From the NCBI GenBank assembly GCA_903930095.1, contig CAIYXE010000714.1, positions 1-10,343 on the forward strand: a stretch of 10,343 bases of DNA, written 5' to 3'. Shown one piece after another: positions 1-5,027 of the stretch (positions are counted from its first letter, which is position 1; each line of letters begins with the position of its first letter). Below the pieces are notes generated by a model that was not told the origin of the DNA, did no database searches, and was given only the letters and a program-made list of their open reading frames with translations. The position numbers and the translations under genes were made by a program. Source of the stretch: an uncultured Hyphomicrobiales bacterium (lineage in GTDB: Bacteria; Pseudomonadota; Alphaproteobacteria; Rhizobiales; Aestuariivirgaceae).

Positions 1-243
1 CTGCTGGAGAAGGACGGCAACTGGGGCTTCGATGCGCAGAACGAAGAGTACTGCGACATGGTCGCCAAGGGCATCATCGACCCCGCCAAGGTGGTCCGCA
101 TCGCCCTCCAGGACGCAGCCTCCGTTTCCTCGCTGCTTATCACGACCGAAGCGATGATCGCCGAAAAGCCCAAGGACAAGCCCGCAGGCGGCATGCCCCC
201 GGGCGGCGGCATGGGCGGCGGCATGGGTGGCATGGACTTCTAA
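1..243 (+). CDS. groL: Chaperonin GroEL (Hsp60), C-terminal part
   Basis: This is the 3' end of a gene that begins before the window; frame 1 is open from the first base to TAA at 241-243 (80 residues). GroEL is the 14-subunit ATP-driven folding chamber of the cytoplasm, working with GroES. The visible part is the end of the equatorial domain: it has the family's segment with [11 protein letters not shown] followed by [19 protein letters not shown], then a charged linker and the Gly-Met-rich tail ending in GGMGGMDF, which lines the bottom of the cavity. The stop is followed after 32 bp by a strong terminator, so groEL is the last gene of its transcript (normally groES-groEL). Alphaproteobacteria often carry several groEL copies; which copy this is cannot be told from the tail. 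The family assignment is certain. Confidence 0.97.
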   Translation: MLEKDGNWGFDAQNEEYCDMVAKGIIDPAKVVRIALQDAASVSSLLITTEAMIAEKPKDKPAGGMPPGGGMGGGMGGMDF

Positions 244-275
244 GTCCAGCCCTCAGCCACCGGCTGAAACGAATG

Positions 276-303
276 AACCCCGGGAGAAATCCCGGGGTTT
301 TTT
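276..303 (+). terminator. Rho-independent terminator of groEL
   Basis: A perfect 9-bp stem, AACCCCGGG (276-284) with CCCGGGGTT (291-299), closes a 6-nt loop (AGAAAT). It runs directly into a T-tract (298-303). It lies 32 bp after the groEL stop and separates the chaperonin transcript from the tRNA gene. Confidence 0.92.
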
Positions 304-404
304 GATGGGGCCCGCGAAACGCGGTTCTTCCGCAGATCGAGCCCCCAGATCGTGCGAACACCCTTGCAATTCGGTGGCCACCAGACTAGGAACAGCCCCG
401 GTCA

Positions 405-481
405 GCGCCCGTAGCTCAGCTGGATAGAGCACCAGACTACGAATCTGGGGGTCATGGGTTCGAATCCTGTCGGGCGCGCCA
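405..481 (+). tRNA. tRNA-Arg (anticodon ACG), CCA encoded
   Basis: A full cloverleaf can be drawn. The acceptor stem GCGCCCG (405-411) pairs with CGGGCGC (471-477). The D stem is GCTC (414-417) with GAGC (427-430). The anticodon stem CCAGA (432-436) pairs with TCTGG (444-448) around the loop CTACGAA, giving anticodon ACG at 439-441. The T stem ATGGG/CCTGT contains two G-T pairs and encloses TTCGAAT. The discriminator base is G478, and CCA is encoded at 479-481. ACG reads CGN arginine codons after A34-to-inosine editing by TadA. No second copy of the 3' end was noticed in the window, so there is no sign of an integrated element bounded here. Confidence 0.97.
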
Positions 482-587
482 TTCATGTATATGAGTTTAT
501 TGAAGAAATCCGGCCACGCCCAGCGCCGGCGCTTTACACTGAGTGCCCTTAGTGCAGGGTGAACACGCAGAATGAACGGCCGTTTGC

Positions 588-627
588 GACCATTTCACGC
601 CGATCGGTCAAAAAGCGCGAAATGGTC
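588..627. promoter_or_regulatory. Long inverted repeat before the LysE-type gene
   Basis: GACCATTTC (588-596) is the exact reverse complement of GAAATGGTC (619-627). Past one mismatch the pairing continues with CGC (598-600) and GCG (615-617), leaving a 14-nt centre. The perfect palindrome CCGATCGG (600-607) sits inside the element. The repeat ends 12 bp before the chosen ATG at 640 and only a few bases before its Shine-Dalgarno-like AGAGAAAG. It could be an operator for a dimeric repressor or an mRNA hairpin that controls translation. The symmetry is seen; the role is inferred. Confidence 0.4.
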
Positions 628-639
628 AGAGAAAGTTCA

Positions 640-1284
640 ATGACCGGAGATTTTCTCGTGGAAGCATTATTGGCCATTGCCACTGTCGCAGCGATTTCCT
701 GTGTTGGTATTCTAAGCCCTGGGCCGGACTTCATTGCCGTGAGCTATGCTTCCATGACTGGTTCCCGCCGAGATGCGGCTGCGGTCGCAGCAGGAGTCGT
801 GATTGGAAACGGCATCTGGGCGGGCGCGGCACTGCTTGGGGTCGGCACGGCTTTTGCGCTGTTTCCTTCAGTCTTCCTTGTGATCAAGACAGCCGGTGCG
901 CTTTATCTGCTGTGGCTGGGCGTACAGCTCTTGCGCAATGCACGAAAGCCCTTTCCCGAAGGTGGGTCAGGAGCAATGTCTGGGACCCGGGCAGCAAAAT
1001 TCTCAAAGGGCCTGTCCACGACATTGTCCAATCCCAAGGCCGCGATATATTACGCGTCGGCGCTTTCTTCCGCCGCACCCGCAGCAGCCGGTCTGGCGCT
1101 TCTGGCTGGCATGCTGCTGACCGTGATTGTTGTCGCCTCAGCCTGGTTTGCAACCGTGGTCTATGTGCTTTCCAGGCCGACAGCGGCAGAGGCGTTTCGG
1201 CGCTTCAAGGTCTATTTCGAGTCCTTCTTCGGGGTCTTGTTGGTGTCGTTTGGTTTGCGGCAGATGATTGCTCGCTTCTCATGA
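640..1284 (+). CDS. LysE/RhtB family amino-acid exporter
   Basis: The 214-residue product is a predicted inner-membrane exporter of the LysE/RhtB family, which removes amino acids or related small metabolites from the cell. The family pattern is clear: a first hydrophobic helix ending in SPGPDFIAV (residues 26-34), a Gly-rich second helix (about 48-72), a third helix (about 76-98), the cytoplasmic loop leading into the family signature SNPKAAIYY (130-138), and two or three C-terminal helices (about 145-175 and 193-210). The length matches the usual 205-215 residues. The frame is open upstream to a GTG at 559 and an ATG at 622. I chose ATG 640 because AGAGAAAG lies at the right distance and because the longer forms would add a charged, non-family N-terminus. 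The substrate cannot be predicted. A large inverted repeat precedes the start. The next gene is convergent. Confidence 0.9.
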   Translation: MTGDFLVEALLAIATVAAISCVGILSPGPDFIAVSYASMTGSRRDAAAVAAGVVIGNGIWAGAALLGVGTAFALFPSVFLVIKTAGALYLLWLGVQLLRNARKPFPEGGSGAMSGTRAAKFSKGLSTTLSNPKAAIYYASALSSAAPAAAGLALLAGMLLTVIVVASAWFATVVYVLSRPTAAEAFRRFKVYFESFFGVLLVSFGLRQMIARFS

Positions 1285-1719
1285 CATTCTGCGGGTTGCA
1301 AAGGCCGGTGCAGATCCCCAGCCCGCTTTCCGAAACCTTAAAGACAAGCTGATCAATCGCAGCGATACGCCGTCTCGTCAGCCAGGCTTGATCCGGCGTT
1401 TCATTCAACAATCCGGAATGACACTCGCGCGCGTTCCGACCAGGTGGAATCACCTGGTCGAAAAGAACTCGCGCAAGATCAATTGCTTGAGCATGATCTT
1501 GGCGCAAAGGTGGTTTCCACTTTTGCGGATCATGCTCTAATGCAACGATGACAGAAGAGTGCCCGGCCTCATTCTCTCCGGTGCGCCATTCTCCATTCTG
1601 GAATCAGAGGCCTGGTTTGCGGAGAGAGCCCGCCGGGCCCGTGCCGCAAGGCCGCAACAAGCGTTTCTTCATGCTCAGGCTTATGATTTTGGGCGAGTTC
1701 CTGTTGGCCGCCCGCCGTT
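1285..1719. other. Convergent intergenic region
   Basis: This gap of 435 bp lies between the ends of the LysE-type gene and the peroxidase gene. Besides the bipartite repeat at 1437-1537 I see nothing that can be supported. The open frames at 1548-1793 and 1559-2059 lack a ribosome binding site and run into the antisense strand of the peroxidase gene, and their products show no recognisable pattern. No canonical terminator with a T-tract was found for either flanking gene. Confidence 0.6.
1437..1537. repeat. Bipartite hairpin element, probable Rhizobiales intergenic repeat
   Basis: There are two strong stems. Stem 1 is a perfect 10-bp arm, CGACCAGGTG (1437-1446) and CACCTGGTCG (1451-1460), with a GAAT loop. 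Stem 2 has outer arms GAGCATGATC (1489-1498) and GATCATGCTC (1528-1537), a 4-nt bulge, and inner arms CGCAAAGGTGG (1503-1513) and CCACTTTTGCG (1517-1527) that differ by one G-T pair, with a TTT loop. From memory, rhizobial genomes contain many intergenic elements with this two-part plan: a variable stem with a GAAT-type loop, then an AGCATGAT...ATCATGCT stem around a GAAAAGTG-like core. The element lies between two convergent genes, where it could also end transcription from either side, though no long T-tract follows. Confidence 0.65.
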
Positions 1720-3330
1720 CTATGGATGCTCATCCTCAGCGCAGAGCAGCAGCGTGCGGAGCGAAACGAGGGGCTTTCCGTTCTGCGTCTTGAGCACGCT
1801 ATGGCGCGGGTGCCAGGCGCGGCCGTCCTGCTGCAGCGTTGTTCCGGCATGGTGCCGGATGAGGCCCGTGACCGTATCAGCGATGATGCGGCTGGCCGTG
1901 GGGCCCAGACGCTCACCGCCTTCCAGCACATCCGCTTCGCACATGAAATACAGCCATGCCGGCGTGCTCCGCCCGAAACCTGCCGCGGCTGCGGCTGGCC
2001 GCACCGTCTTCGGCATGGCCGACAACACCTGGCGGGCGGAGAGCGGCTTGATGCCGTAGGCTTGCGCGAAGTCCTGTCCGAAGGACATGCGGCGGAAGAA
2101 ACCGCGCATCACATTGCGGAAGAAGATCGAGGCGTGGAGCAGGTTGCCGGAATGCTGCATGTGGTTCAGCATGTCGGCGGCAAAGCTCATGTCGATCCGA
2201 TCTGCGCCACCGCGCGGCGTTCCGGAGAGCCGGGTGAGCCGGTCCCAGTCTGCCACCCAGTGGTCAGGCAATTGAGAGGTGGCATGGGCGAAAGGCGCCA
2301 TGCGGCCTTGCGAGGTGAAGGCAAAAAGCTCATGCAGCTTTGCCGCATCGCTGACGCGCCCGCCCTCGCCGAAATTGCTGTTGAAGTCGTAGAGTTGGCT
2401 CACCATCGAGTGGCCGAAGCGGAAAGCCGCCGTGGTGAATTCCACCGGCACGCCGCCCGGCGCCGAAAGCCGCGGCGGAGCCGACAGCGCCTGCGAAACC
2501 GCCCCCGCCGAAAGCAGGCTGGGCAGATAGTCGTGCAGGATGCACCAGTGATAGTGCCGCGTCAGAAGCAGGCGGGCGGCGGCGAAGCGCTCAACAGGAT
2601 CGGGAATGGTGGGCTTCAGGGCGGCGGCGGCCCTGTTGTGCAGCAGCATCAGTGCCAAATGGAGTTGGCTCAGGATCAGGTTCTCGTCATTGCGGCGGTC
2701 AGCGATGAGGGGGATGCGGCGCGCCGCATCACGCGGAATATCATGGGCACCCCGGCGGTGCATGACCCGTTCTGGTGCGACGGTTGCCGCGGCAAGCTCC
2801 TGCCTGCCGAGGGTGGTGGCCTTGGCCAGCTTGAAGCGCACCCCATCCGCCTCATAGAGGCTGCGGACCTCAGGATCGGCACTCCGGGGGCCGTCGGCGT
2901 AGAGGCTCTCGAGCATCAGCGGGTTCTGCTGCTCGTTGCGGATGCGGGCCAGGATCGCGGCGGTACTGCGCGGCCTTCGGCGGAGGCCCAGATCGGGCGG
3001 ATCACCGCTGCCGATGACTGTGGCGGCAGGCCCGCTCCGGGAACGGCCCGCGACATTCACCGGGGCCGACATGTCATGGTTCATGAACTGGCCGAAGTAG
3101 GTGTAGGCCGCCGGGAGTTGCATGCGGCGCGTATGTGTTTCGAACTTGCGGTAGACCCTCTCGAAAGCCGCGAGCCGCGCCAATGTCTCCTTTGCCGTGG
3201 TGGCCGGAAACAAGCCGGCGTCCGGCCGATCCGCCAGTTCGGGGAAAAGATAGCAGTAGCTGGCCTGTCCCGCCTGGGCCCCCTGCGCATGATGCAATGG
3301 AAGACCATGCGCGCTGGTGATGATGCCCAT
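1720..3330 (-). CDS. Animal-type haem peroxidase (bacterial An_peroxidase clade)
   Basis: This 536-residue protein belongs to the peroxidase-cyclooxygenase superfamily (myeloperoxidase fold), which uses H2O2 and haem to oxidise organic substrates or halides. The key sites are in order. The distal motif FGQFMNHDM (79-87) has Gln81, catalytic His85 and the Ca-binding Asp86, with Asn84 where animal enzymes have Asp. RRNDEN (212-217) holds the catalytic Arg213 and the Glu216 equivalent to the haem-linked Glu. FRFGHSM (303-309) has the proximal haem ligand His307. No signal peptide or membrane segment is seen, so it is probably cytoplasmic. The frame is open to a TTG at 3465, inside the YcaO gene. 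ATG 3330 is preferred because AAGGGAG stands 8 nt before it and the product then begins like other members. It starts 29 bp after the YcaO stop, so the two are almost certainly cotranscribed. The family is certain; the substrate is unknown. Confidence 0.92.
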   Translation of the reverse strand: MGIITSAHGLPLHHAQGAQAGQASYCYLFPELADRPDAGLFPATTAKETLARLAAFERVYRKFETHTRRMQLPAAYTYFGQFMNHDMSAPVNVAGRSRSGPAATVIGSGDPPDLGLRRRPRSTAAILARIRNEQQNPLMLESLYADGPRSADPEVRSLYEADGVRFKLAKATTLGRQELAAATVAPERVMHRRGAHDIPRDAARRIPLIADRRNDENLILSQLHLALMLLHNRAAAALKPTIPDPVERFAAARLLLTRHYHWCILHDYLPSLLSAGAVSQALSAPPRLSAPGGVPVEFTTAAFRFGHSMVSQLYDFNSNFGEGGRVSDAAKLHELFAFTSQGRMAPFAHATSQLPDHWVADWDRLTRLSGTPRGGADRIDMSFAADMLNHMQHSGNLLHASIFFRNVMRGFFRRMSFGQDFAQAYGIKPLSARQVLSAMPKTVRPAAAAAGFGRSTPAWLYFMCEADVLEGGERLGPTASRIIADTVTGLIRHHAGTTLQQDGRAWHPRHSVLKTQNGKPLVSLRTLLLCAEDEHP

Positions 3331-3359
3331 CCAAAGATCTCCCTTGTGAGGTTGCCGTC

Positions 3360-4439
3360 CTAATAGGGTTCGAGGAACTCGCCTTCGCGCAGACGTGACA
3401 CGTCGACGGCGCGTCCGGTGATGTGCCGGAATCGCTGGGCATCGATCTGACCGCCCAATGCGCAATAGCCGTCAATGCTCACCCTCACGCTGATCAGCGG
3501 ATCGCCCGGCAGCGTCAGGTTCACGGCGCTCACACGGTAGCCACCACGGGCGAGGCGATGGAGCACGCCGCCACTGTCCGGCACGTCAAGGGCCTGGACG
3601 GGAGCCGCCTGATCGGGCTCAAGTTGCGGCATGCGCGCGATACTTGCCACCGAGAGCCAGCGCAGGGCCTCTTCATCGCCACTCCTTGCGGCCAGTTCCA
3701 GGCTGACTTCCGTCTGGATCATCTCGGTGACAGCAGCAAGCGCGGCCTCGGCCGCAGTGAAGCCCGCCGCGCTGCCGACGGCGATGCTTGCACCGTCACG
3801 ATTACAGGAATAGGCGACCACGGCGGGAACGCCGCTATCTTGTGTCACATCGAGCAGCACGGTGCGGCGGCTACGCTGATCCAGCCACCAGCCAAGCCGC
3901 GGCGCCGCGGGATCGATCATCGCCATCGGCAAGGCCGCGCGGGGCAATGCACCGTGCCACCACAGCGCCACGGCGTCCCGCTCGATGCACTCGAGAAGGC
4001 CGCTGCGGCAGGCCTGTGCATGGTCCAGCCCCGCTGCGCAGCCAGTTGAATCAGCCCCTGCCGGCGGCCCCGCGCCACCAGCTTCCGGATGATCGAGATA
4101 GACGCGCCGCGCCGGCCGCATGACCGTTTCGCCACTCAGCAGGTCAACTGCCTCTGCCATGGCTGACGCCTTGCGCTTGCGGTATCCTGTGCCGGCATGG
4201 TTGCGCGCCAGGCTGGCACGCAGTTCCAGCGCCTCCGCCCCGGCCGCCAAGAGTGCCTGGTTGAGTGTGAGCCCGCGGCCAGCCGGAAGGCGCGGCCGAT
4301 TGCCCGTCACGCCTTCCGCAAGCGGGCATGCCAGGGCGAGAAAGATCGGCAACTCCGGGCCTTCGAGGCGCAGGATTTCATACTCATCGGCGAGTGCTGC
4401 ACTCACCATTGCCAGCAGTTCGGCGGGAGGCTTTGCCAT
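3360..4439 (-). CDS. YcaO-domain protein (ATP-dependent peptide-backbone modification family)
   Basis: The product has 359 residues. YcaO enzymes phosphorylate a backbone amide with ATP, giving azolines, thioamides or amidines in RiPP pathways or modifying proteins such as ribosomal protein S12. Signature blocks seen are GRGLTLNQALLAAGAEALEL (54-73, with Glu69 and Glu72 in the Mg/ATP site), DSTGCAAGLDHAQA (130-143), LLECIERDAVALWW (148-161), and VGSAAGFTAAEAA leading into EMIQTE (Glu239, Gln242, Glu244). The C-terminus ends in EFLEPY, without the Pro-rich PxPxP tail typical of azoline-forming YcaOs, and no fused or adjacent E1-like partner is present. ATG 4439 has a GGGAGGG about 14 nt upstream, rather far. 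It is the first gene of an operon with the haem peroxidase, and its divergent promoter region carries the 11-bp-spaced repeats. YcaO membership is firm; the actual reaction is open. Confidence 0.92.
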   Translation of the reverse strand: MAKPPAELLAMVSAALADEYEILRLEGPELPIFLALACPLAEGVTGNRPRLPAGRGLTLNQALLAAGAEALELRASLARNHAGTGYRKRKASAMAEAVDLLSGETVMRPARRVYLDHPEAGGAGPPAGADSTGCAAGLDHAQACRSGLLECIERDAVALWWHGALPRAALPMAMIDPAAPRLGWWLDQRSRRTVLLDVTQDSGVPAVVAYSCNRDGASIAVGSAAGFTAAEAALAAVTEMIQTEVSLELAARSGDEEALRWLSVASIARMPQLEPDQAAPVQALDVPDSGGVLHRLARGGYRVSAVNLTLPGDPLISVRVSIDGYCALGGQIDAQRFRHITGRAVDVSRLREGEFLEPY

Positions 4440-4502
4440 GGACCGATTTGCAGCCCTCCCGCGTGTTTTTTCAAGAGTGCAATCACGGCCCCAACCTGCC
4501 GT

Positions 4503-4521
4503 TTCACGCTCACTTCACGGC
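4503..4521 (+). promoter_or_regulatory. SARP-type direct repeat, copy 1
   Basis: TTCACGCT (4503-4510) is followed 11 bp later by TTCACGGC (4514-4521). Direct repeats with an 11-bp period on one face of the helix are the known binding pattern of SARP/BTAD regulators, and such a regulator is encoded at 5008-7047. This copy lies 63 bp upstream of the YcaO start and 152 bp before the small gene, in the same orientation as copy 2. The repeat is seen; the binding is inferred. Confidence 0.55.
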
Positions 4522-4588
4522 GTGGCGTCCAGCATCGCCACACACTAGGGAAGCCGATGATGCCCCTTTCCGGGCGCCAGCGCCGGCT

Positions 4589-4607
4589 TTCACGCTGGGT
4601 TCACGCT
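4589..4607 (+). promoter_or_regulatory. SARP-type direct repeat, copy 2
   Basis: TTCACGCT (4589-4596) is repeated exactly at 4600-4607, an 11-bp period with spacer GGG. It lies 66 bp before the ATG of the small gene at 4674, a suitable place for an activator overlapping the -35 region. A convincing -10 hexamer about 8 bp further on is not visible; ATCGTT at 4616-4621 is the nearest and is poor. Together with copy 1, the octamer occurs three times exactly and once with a change. Confidence 0.6.
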
Positions 4608-4628
4608 GAGGTGGCATCGTTGCAACTT

Positions 4629-4652
4629 GCAGCGGCGCATTGCGCCGGCTGC
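4629..4652 (+). promoter_or_regulatory. Leader hairpin before the small gene
   Basis: GGCGC (4634-4638) and GCGCC (4642-4646) form a tight stem with an ATT loop. After one bulged G the pairing continues with GCAGC (4629-4633) and GCTGC (4648-4652). The hairpin ends about 8 nt before the purine-rich ribosome binding site (GGGAGAAGG, 4660-4668). There is no T-tract, so it is not a standard terminator; it may stabilise the leader or affect translation. Confidence 0.4.
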
Positions 4653-4673
4653 CTGAACAGGGAGAAGGAAAGG

Positions 4674-5027
4674 ATGAGTTTCTTCAAGTTGAAATCAGCC
4701 TCGCTCGCGGACCATGAAAAGACCGGACAAGCGATCATGCGGGTGAGCAAGAGTGTGTTTCAGGGCGGGCCCAAATCAGAATGGGCCAAGTTCGAGAAGG
4801 ACACACGGAAATGGCTCTACGACAACGGCTACCGCTATACCGGCACACGCAATGGCAAAATTCCGGAGTCGGTGCAGATCGTGCCCGTCTACGACACGGA
4901 GAACCGCATGCATGTGCGGATCCCCTGGTCGGGTGATCTCGAGAAGGTGCCGCCCCCCGCTGACGACACATACAATGGCAGCTTCCCGGCCTTCCTTGCG
5001 CGCTACTTCATGCGGAAGTGCCGCTGA
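4674..5027 (+). CDS. Small protein of unknown function in the YcaO-peroxidase locus
   Basis: A 117-residue protein that I do not recognise. It starts MSFFKLKSASLAD, is rich in charged and aromatic residues (KSEWAKFEKDTRKWLYDNG, 35-53), then has a part that looks like beta strands (SVQIVPVYD, 66-74; MHVRIPW, 79-85), a proline stretch (93-95) and a basic end, FLARYFMRKCR, with the only Cys at 116. It has no signal peptide or membrane segment. ATG 4674 is preceded by the excellent site GGGAGAAGGAAAGG. The same frame is open further up, and ATGs at 4557/4560 after AGGGA would add 39 or 38 residues, but these lie over the repeat copy 2. Two SARP-like repeats and a hairpin precede it. It is divergent from the YcaO operon and overlaps the end of the regulator by 20 bp. 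It could be the substrate or a partner of YcaO and the peroxidase; this is inference from position only. Confidence 0.82.
   Translation: MSFFKLKSASLADHEKTGQAIMRVSKSVFQGGPKSEWAKFEKDTRKWLYDNGYRYTGTRNGKIPESVQIVPVYDTENRMHVRIPWSGDLEKVPPPADDTYNGSFPAFLARYFMRKCR

Noticed and set aside
405..481. tRNA-Arg as an attachment site of an integrated island
   Set aside because: No duplicate of the tRNA 3' end, integrase or other mobile gene was seen in the window.
559..639. N-terminal extension of the LysE-type protein from GTG 559
   Set aside because: It has no ribosome binding site, and the added residues are charged and absent from the family plan; the inverted repeat lies in this stretch.
1559..2059. 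Plus-strand frames beginning at 1548 and 1559
   Set aside because: They have no ribosome binding site, no recognisable protein pattern, and run into the antisense of the peroxidase gene.
1726..3363. Plus-strand open frame of 545 codons opposite the peroxidase gene
   Set aside because: It is the antisense of a certain haem peroxidase gene in GC-rich DNA. The product is a low-complexity mix rich in Arg, Gly and Ala without family motifs, and it has no ribosome binding site.
3331..3465. N-terminal extension of the peroxidase from TTG 3465
   Set aside because: It overlaps the YcaO gene by more than 100 bp, is Arg-rich, and a good ribosome binding site precedes ATG 3330.
4403..4486. Minus-strand 27-codon frame from GTG 4486, with Cys, Ser and Trp near its end, as a RiPP precursor candidate for YcaO
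   Set aside because: It overlaps the YcaO start in another frame, uses GTG and has no Shine-Dalgarno sequence. It is most likely chance.
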